From the NCBI GenBank assembly GCA_965644315.1, contig CBFFRQ010000019.1:1-64000 (forward strand): a stretch of 64,000 bases of DNA. The letters run 5' to 3'. This DNA is from Caecitellus pseudoparvulus. Its lineage: Eukaryota; Bigyra: Bicosoecida. Below, one piece after another: positions 51,572-61,999 of the stretch; within the stretch, counting starts at the first letter, position 1, and each line of letters opens with the position of its first letter. A program made the translations under genes and the position numbers. Below the pieces are notes generated by a model. That model had not been told where the DNA came from. It worked only from the letters and a program-made list of their open reading frames with translations, and made no database searches.

Positions 51572-54500
51572 ATGAGCGCCCTTCCTCCCTGTGTGCCATG
51601 GCCGGCCGACGCCGCCCTGGAGCAGGCGGCTGGCCAGCCCATGGTGCTAGCAGTGCACAACTTGACTGCATCCCTGGGTGACACAGTCCTGCACATGTCA
51701 GGCGAGGTGAAGGGCGCGGCTGTGACGTCAGACAGTGGCAGCATCTCCTTCACAGCCGGGGACACTGGCTCTGGCATGGTGGAGAGCTCCATCACTTTCA
51801 TGCTGTACGCAGTCATCGTCTTCTCCATGCAGCCAGGGTTTGCCCTGCTGGAGAGCGGCTCAGCCAGGGCTCAGAGTGTGCTCATGGTCGCCGTCAAGAA
51901 CACCTTCGATGCCTGCATTGTTGCGCTGCTGTGGTGGGTGGTGAGTTGAAACGCCCGCGAAACGGCTGCACTGCGCCGCTGAGCAGCCCGCCTGTCGCCC
52001 TCGTCCCCTTCCCAGGTTGGCTACGGCTTGGCTTTTGGTGACAACTCTGTGGGGGGGCTTTTCAGCACGACCAACTTCGCACTGAGCGAGGCATCGTGGA
52101 GCGGTGACCCCACCCAGGAAGCCCACGCCGTGTATCACCAAGCCAACTTCTTCCTGCAGTACCACTTCGCAGCCAACGCCCTCACCATCGTCAGCGGTGC
52201 GCCCCACAACGCTGTACCGTGGCCAAGTGCCCTACACCGCACCCAGCGCCGCTGTCGCCACACCCTCTCGCAGGTTGCATCGCCGGTCGCACTCGCCTGG
52301 TCGCATACATGTTTATGAGCGCAGTGTTGACGGTGCTGATTTACGCGCCGGTGTCGCACATGGTGCGTTGCGCCACCATGCACCCCTCTTTTCGCTGCCT
52401 CTGCGTCACACCGCTCCCCCTTCCCCGCTGCCCAGGTATGGAACAAGGACGGCATTCTGCGGAATATGGGCGACATCGGCGTGCTGGACTTTTCCGGCTC
52501 AGGCGTGGTGCACATGCTGGGCGGCTTCATCGGCCTGGCTGGCGCCATGGTGACTGGGCCTCGCCTGGGCCGTTTCAAGTGGGCTGAGCGCATGCTCATC
52601 GACCCTGGCGACGATTCGCTCTCCTGCATCGAGCGGGTGCTGTGCTGCTTCGCGGAGGGTTCCTTTCTGTGTGGCTGTGCGCGCATGTGTTGTGGCTGTG
52701 CCCGGCGTGCGGGGGATGTCCCTGCGCCACTGGGCGGCATCCCTGCCCCCGGCACCTCCCGGCCTGGGGGGGGCGTGGCGGTGGACACCCCCCTGTCCAC
52801 CGCCACGCCCACCACCCACGCTTGGGGCAGCGGGGCCGTGTCACTGTCAGACCTCGTGGAAGTGGGGAAGGAGCTGCCGGGGGACTGGGCCACGACGGTG
52901 AATTTCGGCACAGGCGACGCCTGCAACCCCCGCAACTGCAACCTGTGCAACCCCGGCGGAACCCTGCGAAACCGCTGGTGGCGTGCGGGGTGGACAGGGC
53001 AAGATGTGCGGGATGCATTCCTGCGATGTGGCGCACCAGCGGTGACACAAGTGCCGTTCCTGCCACACTCTGGGTCGGTGGTGTTCGTGGGCGTGTTCTG
53101 GCTGTGGTTCGGCTGGTTCGCGTTCAACACGACGGCTGTGTACCGCCTGCACTCCGGCACTGCGGCAACCAGCTTCATCCTGGCACGCATCATGGTGAAC
53201 ACGCTGGTGGCATCGTCAGTGGCCGCTGCCACACAGCTCCTGCACCAGCGGTACCTGGCATCCTCCCCCTGGTGCCGTCTGTGCGTTTCGCGGGGTGTGC
53301 AGCCACGACACGCCCCGTACGAGCTGGCCAACGCCATGCTAACGGGGCTGGTGTCCATCACCGCCTCCTGCGCGTATGTGGAGCCGTGGGAGGCGGTGCT
53401 CATCGGCGCAGTGGGGTATTACGTGTATGCCGCAGGGTGCCACCTGCTGGCTGTGAACGGCGTGGACGACCCCCTCTCAGCGTGGCCCGTGCATGGCTGT
53501 GGCGGGCTGTGGGGCATGTTGGCTGTCGGGCTGTTCGCGCGCAAGGACCACATCGCACTGACGCTGGGGTATGCAGGGCGGCCTGTGTGTCCTGACAGCC
53601 CCGGCATCACCTCGTACGGGCTGCTGCTGGGTGGGGGTGGTGAGTTGCTGGGCAGGCAAGTCCTCGCCATCGTCGTGATCGTGAGCTGGACGCTGCTGGT
53701 GGCTGGGCTGCTGTTCTCCGCTCTGTCGTGGCAGGGACTGCTGCGAGTGTCGGCAGAGGATGAGGTGCACGGCATTGACTTTGCGAAGTTCGGGCTGGAC
53801 AATTACCCGCAGTTCACACTGCGGTGGAGCAACGTGCCGGGGCGCGAGGGGGGGGGTGGCGAGGAGGACATGGGGGGGCGTTCCGTCCCTGCAGCCACGG
53901 CGTGGGCGGCGGCGGCGCACGAACGCCGACCCCGATCACCCCAAGATGACTCCTCGGAGCCGGATGGCGGTGACTCGCGCGACTCGGGGTCGGGCCTGCC
54001 CAGCCCGTCCCTCTCCCCAACCTCCAGCTTTCACCGACCCCCCCGTCTGGACCCGCCCCCACCCCCCCCCATGTGGGCTCCCTCCCCCCACAGCCGGGGC
54101 ATCCCCACCCACCAATCTGAGGTCGCGCCGTACGATGTGCATGCCGAGGAAGTGGTCGCAGCGCTGCGGCAGCGGTGGGTGGCGGAAGCTGCGCAGGCCG
54201 CCCGCACCAGTGGGCCCACCGCCAGCTTTCCCTGGAGTGACAGCCAGCCTCACCCCGGCACGCCCATGTACACCCCAGGGTACTTCGGGGGGGGCGGACG
54301 CCGCACTAGCTGGGGGCTCACACCCCAGCACGGCCCGCCACAGCCGGTGCGCCTGCCGTGGAATGTGTATGCGATGGGGGGGGTCATGCCGCCGGCGTCC
54401 CCCCCTCACGGCTTCGGGCTGCACGTTCCGGCGCAGAGTCGCCCTCACCCTGACTCGCGGCCAACCAGTGACTCACACTCCTTGCGCCCGACTCACATGG

Positions 54501-54658
54501 CCACTCCTGGCCACACATCAGGCCCCACGCCACAAGGCCCTGTTCGGCTGGGGCAGAGAGTGACCCCGCCTGAACAGGCCCCCCCTCGTCAGCCCGGGGG
54601 GGGGGGCACGAGACCCCCCCTGCACCCCCCCACCGCGACACGCTCCAACAGTGCATAG
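51572..54658 (+). CDS. Ammonium transporter (Amt/MEP/Rh family) with insertion and long tail
   Basis: Four exons: 51572-51940, 52016-52196, 52274-52362 and 52436-54658, with introns of 75, 77 and 73 bases (all GT-AG), giving 953 residues; typical Amts have 400-500. Family signatures: SITFMLYAVIVFSMQPGFALLESG (TM1), WWVVGYGLAFGDN across intron 1, DFSGSGVVHMLGG near 230-242 with the conserved Asp and first pore His, FGWFAFNT, and PVHGCGGLWGMLAVGLFA near 565 with the second pore His. It would pass ammonium across the plasma or a vacuolar membrane. Two oddities: a Cys-rich, Pro/Thr-rich insertion of about 160 residues between GPRLGRF (near 260) and the following membrane segment, and a Pro/Ser-rich tail of about 280 residues. 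Start chosen at the ATG closest upstream of TM1 with an open frame; an upstream in-frame start cannot be excluded. Stop TAG. Confidence 0.92.
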
Positions 54659-54661
54659 CAG

Positions 54662-55807
54662 TCACGTGGTGGGCGGAAATGCATGCTCTTGTAAGTGCCG
54701 CCACCCTTCCTCTGCCGCTGCGGCGGATCTCGCAGCATCCTGCAGAGCCCACGTGAAACGCATGGGGCGCGCGTTGTGCTGCACTGCCGCACACTCACAC
54801 CGCCCCGCAAACACATACGGCCGCCCCGGCAGCCGCAGAAACAAGACCACTGGGACAGGCGGGCCCTGCCCTCGCTCGGGGTGTACCTCCACGCCCCACT
54901 CCTTGATGCGTTGCACACTCACCATGCGTTGCAGCAGCAGCGTTTCCGGCGAGTGACGTGGCTGAGCAAACCACGTGGCTGTACTGCCGCCGGGCCCAAA
55001 TTGATTCCCGTACGCACTGCCGTCCTTCTGACTGACTCGCGTGTCATACCCCCCCGCATCGGGCGTCAGGTCCACATTCACAAACAGCGCCACGGCGTTC
55101 GCCCACGGCTGGATGCCGCTCATTTTGTTGAACACGACGTTTCTGCAGATGGGCACGCCTGGCCCGCCCTGCTCCTCTTCCGCCACGGCGCCCAACACGT
55201 ACATGGCAGCAGCCTTGGCCTTGGCGCCGCTGCCTGCGATGGCGTAGGGGATGTACTTGCCCAGCCACCGCGCCACCGTGCCAGTGACGTCACACTGCAG
55301 TGTTCGCGCTGAGGCCGAGCCAGACACCACCTGCCCCTTCTCGTCACGTCCAGGCAGCGGCTGCAGCACCAGCTTGCCAGCTGCAGGCAGACCCAGCAGC
55401 TTGAAGTCCTCCTTCCCGGCCAAGGCAGCTGTGGCCTGTGCCGAGATGCGTTGGCGTGGGGGAGTCAACACAACCGGAGTCAAGTCCTCTGCTGCTTCAG
55501 TGGACCCGGCTGCGCCCCCCCTGGCGGCGCCTGTCCCACGGCCGCGCACAGACACGCCCTCCTCCTCAGTGTACTGCACGGCTGGGAGCTGGGACAGGCG
55601 GCTGCTGCGGCGTGTTGGCGCGGGGCGGGGCCGTTTCCTGCCGCCGACCTTGCGCTTGGGCTGGCCAGCGGACTGAGCTGCGAGAGACCTGGCCGCATCA
55701 CTGAGCAGTTCGTCCTGCAGGTCGTGTGCAGCAGCCACCATGGCTCTGCGCACTTCAGAGATGGACTTCCCTGCCCCAGTGCCGGGGTGGCCCTGTGAGC
55801 TGGCCAT
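54662..55807 (-). CDS. Unrecognised basic protein, possibly nuclear
   Basis: 381 codons, ATG at 55807 (MASSQG), stop TGA. The N-terminal third is disordered and contains a basic cluster (KRKVGGRKRPRPAPTRRSSR) suited to nuclear import. The C-terminal 220 residues look globular: CRNVVFNKMSGIQPWANAV, then TWFAQPRHSPETLL, VVLFLRLPGRPYVFAGRC and MRFTWALQDA. The order W-x-Q, LF-x-R, pY-x-x-x-G-R and f-x-W-x-L recalls the DUF3427-like module beside some helicases and nucleases, but this is a weak match from memory. Its stop codon lies three bases from that of the ammonium transporter on the opposite strand, so the 3' UTRs must overlap. Confidence 0.7.
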   Translation of the reverse strand: MASSQGHPGTGAGKSISEVRRAMVAAAHDLQDELLSDAARSLAAQSAGQPKRKVGGRKRPRPAPTRRSSRLSQLPAVQYTEEEGVSVRGRGTGAARGGAAGSTEAAEDLTPVVLTPPRQRISAQATAALAGKEDFKLLGLPAAGKLVLQPLPGRDEKGQVVSGSASARTLQCDVTGTVARWLGKYIPYAIAGSGAKAKAAAMYVLGAVAEEEQGGPGVPICRNVVFNKMSGIQPWANAVALFVNVDLTPDAGGYDTRVSQKDGSAYGNQFGPGGSTATWFAQPRHSPETLLLQRMVSVQRIKEWGVEVHPERGQGPPVPVVLFLRLPGRPYVFAGRCECAAVQHNARPMRFTWALQDAARSAAAAEEGWRHLQEHAFPPTT

Positions 55808-56095
55808 GAAAGCCTGGCCGACTGTGCGGAGGTGAAACGCAGGTGAAACGGACACGAGACGGAGGATTGGGCATATGTGCGCCACTTTAGGCTCTGCGAA
55901 GCAAAAATGGAAGCATTACCATCGAATTTCAGAGGGATATCATTTTGAGGCGAATGCACCTTTACCAAATTCGCTTTGAACTGCCATACCTAGCTTTCAC
56001 CTCGCTCGCTGTCCAGCGTGCGGCAGCCATCACGCACAGTCTGCGGCGGGAGCGCAGCAGACAGTGACGGTGCAGGGGGGGGCAGCCTGCATACC

Positions 56096-57101
56096 ATGGC
56101 TCACTTGGACGCCCGCCTGCGGGAGTTTGACCTGACCGCCGCTCACACAGGTGCGTGCGGCATTGCTTTGCCGCTTGCGTGAAGCGGGCAGAAACCGACA
56201 CGCCACGCCCAACCCGCTCGCCATCGCAGTGGACGCGTTCAGCGACGGCACGCCCGTTTCCGGGGCAGACACAGACATAGATGACCTGCCAGCGTCAACG
56301 TGGCTGGCGCTTCTGGCCAGTCCCCCTCCAAAGCGCCGCATTGACCCCAACCCTGCCGCTGGCACTGTGCACGAAGCTGAGCGGAGTGCCGTGTGGCGGC
56401 GAGCAGGCGAGGCAGCTGTTGCGGCAGAGACTCGCAAGGCGGCCCCTGTCATTGACGGCAAGCGGTACGTGAAGCTGGGGCGCCAGCTGTCTCAGGGGCT
56501 GCTGACGCAGCACGGCGTGACGATAGACGCTGCAAGCTTGGCGGTGCGTTTGAAGCACGCTGACAAGCTGCGTGCGCGGCTGGCCAAAGCAGAGGCAGCC
56601 TACGCCGCTGAGCGTGCGGCGCTGGACGATGCACACCGTCGGGAAGTTGCCGCCGTCGTTGCTGCGGCGCGTGAGGCTGCGTTGGCGGTGGCTGTTGCTC
56701 GCTTGCAAGACATGCAGGCAGCTGCAGAAACGGCTCGCGCGGCAAGCCCGCGGCAGGGCAAGGGGCGCAAGGCCAAGGCGGTGCTGGACCCAGAGTTGGA
56801 GCGAGTGGCAAACTTGAGTCCAGAAGCACTGCAAGCCGAGGCAGCAGCCGAAGCTGAGGCGGGGGCGGGTGGCGCGGGTGCGGAGGTTGCTGCGCCAACG
56901 CCGCCCCCTCGCCCACAGCACACGGCGGCAGAGCTGAAGCAGGTGCAGCTCGCGGAGGCTGCATTTGCATTCAACCTTCCTCGGGTGTTGAAGTTGCTGG
57001 GGCTGCAGTCCAGGCAGAAGTTGGACCGCACCATGACACAACTGCCGAGCTTGGCTGACCCGCCATCTCCAGGCACGCAGCCCGCTCGCGGCCTGCCGTA
57101 G
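56096..57101 (+). CDS. Coiled-coil protein, unrecognised
   Basis: Two exons: 56096-56150 and 56230-57101, with a 79-base intron (GTGCGTGC...CCATCGCAG, phase 1), giving 308 residues. Start ATG MAHLDARLREFDL. Residues about 120-210 are a continuous Ala/Glu/Arg-rich coiled coil (ARLAKAEAAYAAERAAL, AREAALAVAVARLQ). A Pro-rich segment near 255-265 precedes a short C-terminal helix (AAFAFNLPRVLKLLGLQS). No enzymatic motif. It starts 288 bases from the divergent gene at 55807 and ends one base before the end of the VOC gene on the other strand. Stop TAG. Confidence 0.75.
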
Positions 57102-57102
57102 T

Positions 57103-57999
57103 CTACCTCCGCTCTGAGAAATGCACATTGTACGATGTGGGGTCGATGAGCAGAATGCCGCCGGAAGGAAACGACGTGTTGCCCAGCTCTGGCGCAGGCA
57201 CATGCGCCACCCCCGCTGCTGCTGCGGCGGCTTCAGCTGCCTGCACACTCTCCACTTCAAAGTGCAGCGTGACGCCGGGGTGGACCAGAGACGCCGCAGA
57301 AGCAGCTCCGAACTGCAGTGGCTGTGGCAGGTCGGCGAAGGCTTGGTGCCTGACATCTGTGAAGGGCGTGGTGAGGTCGGTGACACACTGCGAAGTGCGC
57401 GCATGGCAAGGCCACACCCACAAGTCTCAGTGGAGGAGCCAGGAGCAGTGCCTGCCGTGTTCCACAGCCCCAACGGCTCGTACAGCGCCTGGGCGGCTGC
57501 CATGTCGTCGTGCGCGAGGCAGAGTCGAGCCAGCGCATTTCGCGAGAACATGTGCCACACGCCAAACGCATAGCAGCCGTCCTCGTCACGAGCAACGCCT
57601 GCCGTGCTCTGCCGTGCCACAATGGAAGGCGCTGGCAGACTCAGCACCTGTGCCAGTTCCTGCAGCGGCTCTCCCTCTGCAGAGGAAGGGCGGGGGGTGT
57701 GGCGTGGTGCGGAAATTGCGTGCAGCTGGCACCGCACCTGATGTCAGGGCGCCCCCAAAGCGGTTCAGGTCCTTCTTCGTCCGGCTCATGTTCGAAGTGG
57801 CGAAGCCCATGAGCGGGTACGATGGCCCTGGCTCCCGGCTCCACTGCTGTGCTGCCAGGCGCACGAGTGTGTTGGGCGCCTTGCCCAGCACCACCTGCCC
57901 GCCCGCAGTGTTGGCTGAGCCAGACACTAAGGCAGGGAACCAGCGCTTGGCCACCGTGCCCCCTGCCACCTCAAACGTCACGCCTGCCAGTCGCGACAT
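57103..57999 (-). CDS. VOC (glyoxalase/bleomycin-resistance fold) family protein
   Basis: Three exons: 57999-57738, 57676-57422 and 57356-57103, with introns of 61 and 65 bases (GTGCGG...CTGCAG and GTGGGT...TTCACAG). Joined they give an uninterrupted 256-residue frame. It begins MSRLAGVTFEVAGGTVAKRWF and ends SGGILLIDPTSYNVHFSERR. The paired beta-alpha-beta modules and the terminal D-P-x-x-Y-x-V-x-F strand are typical of the vicinal-oxygen-chelate superfamily, which includes lactoylglutathione lyases and dioxygenases. The metal-binding His/Glu set cannot be assigned with certainty, so the substrate is unknown. It lies tail-to-tail with the coiled-coil gene with a one-base gap. Confidence 0.75.
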
Positions 58000-58229
58000 G
58001 GTGTGTTTCGCTGGGCGCAGGCTGGAGCAAGAGCAGGCCAGAGACTTGAGTCCGATTGAGCCGCAGGTGTACGAGCCACAGCAGCACAGCGGGAAGATGA
58101 CACCACGTGAGATGAAAGGTAAGACAAATTCCACGGCACTGCGCTGCAAAAAACAACCAACGTCTTCAATCTTTGCGGCTGGTGTTGTGAAAGATGCCGT
58201 GCATTGCGAAACGCCAGCGCAACGCAGGC

Positions 58230-60435
58230 TCAGCTACTGGCCGCCTCCTCAGCTGCCTCGGGTGCACTGCCCAGCCCTTCGCTGTGCTGCTCCAGGCCAT
58301 ATTTCACTGCAGACTTCGCCTCGTCCGCCTGCAGCAGGGACACCAAATCCCGCGGCCCCCACAGCTGTAGCTTGTAGGCTTCCTTCGGGTCACGGCTGGC
58401 GTGAAGTTTGGAGTACAGCTGCGTCAGCATCGCCCGTGTGCGGGGAGCAGGCGTGTCCAGTGACGCGGGCAAGCCCTCTGCTGCCGCCTGCATCCACTGC
58501 ACGTGTGCGCTGTGCAGCTGGGCGTTCAGGGCGTTGCTTGCGAAGTAGCCATCCATGGCATCTGCCACAAATGTGAGGCTGTGCAGGGGGTGTGCCGGTC
58601 CAATGTGCCCTGGTCCACGGGACATGAAGGACGGCGCCAAGACGGAAATGTCGCAGAAATTGTTGTGCTCCAGCCCCCCTGCCACGGCAATGAGGGTTTC
58701 AGGGTGCACGCCCAGTGTGGAAACGCTCGGGCTGCCGGTGCGAGTCACATCCAGAGGCGCAGGCTGAGTCTTGTGCTGGGAGAGCGGCACTGTGGGCAGG
58801 CAGTGCCAGTCAGTGCCGTTCAACAGGCCATGTTGGGCGACGGCGCCTGCGACGCGCGGGTCACTGACGTTGACTCTGCTGTATGCGCCGGCCACTGCCG
58901 CACGATCCGACGCTGACGCCAGCAGCACTGCGTTGCGCCAGTTGCGAGTCATGTTGTCGGAGGCGAAGTCGCGAGCAAAGATCGTGAGTGTGGGCACGCC
59001 CCCCAGCCCCTCTGCCATGACAGTGGGCGGCAGGGGGAACGTCCACGGGTCCAGCAGCACGGCAGCACGCAGCGGAATGCGTGGGCGCACACCACCCACC
59101 GCGGCAGAACTGCCCTTCTTGCGCTGCTTGGCCTGCTGCCGCTGCAGGGCGAGGGAACGGGAGCGCTGAGCCCTGGCCTGGAAGGCAGCCCAGGCAACGG
59201 AGGGGTCGTCTGAGCCCACGCTGCGCAGTGTGGACTGCACATCGTCGGCGCCGATTGGGTAGTCACAAGCCTCGCTGGAAACGCTCAGCGCAGCAGTGGC
59301 CCCGCCGAAACTGTGGCCTGCGATGAAGACATTGTCCAGGTCGCCCGTGAGTGCCACGACGTCTCTGAAGTGCTGCAGGTCCATGGGCAGGGGCTTCAGC
59401 TTCTTGCCGGACTGCAGCTTGGCCTTCGCCGAGCGGAATTCGTGCAGCATCTCCAGCAACACGCCAATCTCAGCGGAGCGCTGCATGAGCTGCTTCGTGC
59501 GCTTGGCGTGGGACAGGCGCCAGTGGTCCTTCTCTTCCTGCGTCAGGTGGCTGTACGGCAGGCCGTGCTGCTCCCACGCCACCTGTGCGTAGGCTGCACT
59601 GCCGTCGCGGTGCTCTGGCACAAGCACGAGGTAGCCGCGGCTGGCCAGCTCAGCCGTGAGCACGGAGTAGATCTCGGGGAACCCTGCCAGGCCGTGGGAG
59701 AAGATGAGGATGGGCAGGCCCTCGTCGTCCCCCAGCGTCGCCTCCTTCAGCATGGCGGGGGTGATGTCGCCGTCGGGGTCAGACCACAGCACTCCATGCG
59801 TGCCAACGTGCAGCAGGTGTCCCAAGGCCGCCGCTGGCCAACCCAGGAAGGACGCTAGGCCTGCGCTGGTGTTGGAGCCGTGGAACAAGTACCTGCGCAG
59901 GTGGGGGAGCGAGCCGTGCCCTGGCGTCCAGGTGTAGCTGTGCGGCAGGCGTCGCTACGCACGGCACTGGCTCGGCGTGCTTGGACAGCTTGGCCGGGTA
60001 CAACACACGAGTCCGGAACTCCAGCCCATTGCGCTGCAGGAAGACGTCGTGCACTGCAACAGAGTACGGGCCAGTCGGCTTGGGCAGGGACGGCACTGGC
60101 ATGAGTGCGTTGGCCACAAGGCCTGCCGCCAGCAGCACGGCGATGAAACCTCGGAAATAGACCACGAATTCCGCAGGCAGCCACGCTGGCAACCACACGA
60201 ATGCGGCAATGGCAGCTGCCGCCACGTCCAGCGCATACACCTGCCACCTCCGCTTCCCATAGATGAACGCGACAACCCAAGCAAAGCATACCACCACGCC
60301 CACGGGCTTGAAGGGCAGCCCGACAAAGGTGCCCAGCGCCAGCAGCAACGCTCCTTCAACCCATGTCGCAGGGAGCAGGGGGTTGGAGGTGAGGTACACC
60401 GGCCCCTGGAACGGGGCCTTGGGGCCGCTCAGCAT
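58230..60435 (-). CDS. Membrane-anchored PAF-acetylhydrolase-like lipase
   Basis: Two exons, 60435-59963 and 59937-58230, if a 25-base GT-AG intron (59938-59962, GTGCGTAG...CACAG) is accepted; the joined frame gives 726 residues and restores the family motif PYTWTPG. The alternative is a one-base frameshift. Start at ATG 60435 (context CACCATGC). Residues about 25-115 hold three or four transmembrane helices, absent from the animal enzymes. The alpha/beta-hydrolase follows: FSHGLAGFPEIYSVLTAELA, LVPEHRDGSA, nucleophile GHSFGG (Ser near 365), Asp in LLDPWTFPLP (near 448) and His in GLEHNNFCD (near 583). These correspond to the plasma/type II PAF-acetylhydrolase catalytic set. It probably hydrolyses short or oxidised sn-2 acyl groups of phospholipids at a membrane. 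Stop TGA. Confidence 0.85.
59938..59962 (-). other. Putative 25-base intron in the lipase gene
   Basis: Donor GTGCGT matches the commonest donor here; acceptor is CACAG. Removing it joins AEPVP to YTWTPG, the expected family sequence. All other introns in the window are 61-80 bases. Confidence 0.5.
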
Positions 60436-60565
60436 GGTGGGCGGTGAGGGGGTGCCTGCCACTCTGGCATTCACGGCGTGCTTTGATGCAGGCGCAGCAT
60501 CGAGATTTGACCGAGTTCGCAGAGTGCATGATGCCGGTCATTAATGAGCAGTGAACATTCCTGCG

Positions 60566-61971
60566 ATGTCTGGCCGCTATGTGCCCCCTCCATCGTGGGG
60601 GGTTGGACTATTGGCCGCATGGTACGGGGCCCAGCTTGCGCGGCGCGGGTCGCTATTTGGAGCTGAGCGGCGCATCATGGCAACTTCCGCTGGCCAGCCC
60701 CACCACGCCAAGCGCATTGCTCTGGGCCACGACGATAGAGAGCTGTTTCTGACACACCCAGATCGTGCTTGGTTGCTAGATGCGGCAGCTGAGTGGAACT
60801 TGAGCGGTGCATCTGACCCCGACTCCTTCCAGTGGTGGACGACAAGCACACCGCCTGCCTCTGGCTCTGCCCATGACACGACGCCTCTGGAGCTGCCTGC
60901 CGACACCTTGCGCCGCATGCAGCTGTATGAGGCCAGTCTGCGGCTCAGCTCTGCGACGCAAACCATGCTCAACCAGTGCTACCAAGCCACCCACTCTGAC
61001 CACCCACCCGCCGCTCCCTTCCCAAACCTGGACGACGCCATCGAGGCACTGCAGAGACACGTCGCTCTGCAGGCTGGGGTGGCGCCAGAACACCTTGAAG
61101 CAGGCGTGCTGGCCCTGCAGGAGGCCCAGAGCGTGCTGGGCCAGGCCAGGGGGGCGTCCTCTGCCTCGGCCCTTCCCGACCCAGACACCTTCACCCCGCA
61201 CTACGTGCGCTTCAACCGTGTGGGCCCGAGCAAGGTGGCAGAAGGGCAAGAGCTTGCGGATGTGCCCCTCCTGACAGGGGATGGCCAACAACACACCAGC
61301 CTCCTGCGTGCCCTGGCACAGCTCAAGGCACCCTCAGACCAGCCTGTGCTGGTGCTTGCAAGCAGCCTCACCTGACCCCCCCTGCGGTACCTGTGGAGTG
61401 ACATTTGTGCCCTGGCACGCAGGTACCGCACTCCCTTCCTCTTCATCCAACTGGCCGAAGCCCATGCGGAAGATGAGTGGCCCATCGGCAGCCCAGTGCA
61501 GATCCTGCAGCACACCAGTGCAGGTGCGTTGCAGCGCCTGAAACGCACACGCCAAGCCACGACAGCTCACGCACATCCACCGCCCTGTTCGCAGAAGAGC
61601 GAGCTGAAGCTGCTGCTGTGCTGTGTGCTGCGATGGAGTGGAAGCCGCTGGTGCAGGATGCAGGTGTGCCCTGTGCAGTGACTTTGGATTCCATGCACGA
61701 CGACTTCCAAACCACGTATGGGGCGTGGCCTGCCGCACTCATGCTGGTCGGCACAGGCGACAAGCCCACTCTGGACTTCATGCAGGCACCAGACTCTGAA
61801 GACTTCACCCTGGACCGCGCCGTGCAGTACTTGATGACGCGTTTCGGCTACGGAGACGCCAGCACTGGCGAGCTGTCCAACGCACTGCACACCGTCCACG
61901 GCACCCCCATATCTGCAGTCGAGGGGGCGGCAGAAGCGGACAGCCAAGTTGAGACGCAACCCGAGCCGTGA
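60566..61971 (+). CDS. Iodothyronine deiodinase-like selenoprotein
   Basis: Two exons: 60566-61523 and 61595-61971, with a 71-base intron (GTGCGTTG...TTCGCAG, phase 1), giving 444 residues with TGA at 61373-61375 read as selenocysteine (residue 270). Around it the frame reads PVLVLASSLT-U-PPLRYLW, matching the deiodinase active site SCT-U-PPF, followed by FIQLAEAHAEDEW (deiodinase IEEAHASDGW-type motif) and, after the intron, MHDDFQTTYGAWPAALMLVG (the mdn...YgAwPERL block). The N terminus has a short hydrophobic segment (WGVGLLAAWYGAQLA) as in membrane-anchored deiodinases. The N-terminal 200 residues are unlike the animal enzymes. Such thioredoxin-fold selenoenzymes reduce substrates with the Sec residue; the protist substrate is unknown. 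A SECIS-like stem-loop follows at 62000-62047. It starts 130 bases from the divergent lipase gene. Final stop TGA. Confidence 0.88.
61373..61375 (+). other. Selenocysteine TGA codon
   Basis: In-frame TGA at the exact position of Sec in deiodinases (SLT-U-PP). Conserved protein sequence continues in the same frame for 49 codons to a normal splice donor. Confidence 0.88.
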
Positions 61972-61999
61972 GAGCTCTTCGGCTTGCAGTGCAATATTA

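Noticed and set aside
56295-57737. 480-codon minus-strand open frame
   Set aside because: Its right part contains exon 2 of the VOC gene, but the rest is antisense to the coiled-coil gene; the spliced VOC model ending at 57103 gives a better protein.
57128-58576. 482-codon plus-strand open frame
   Set aside because: Antisense to the VOC gene and the lipase 3' end; Cys/Arg/Pro-rich shadow composition.
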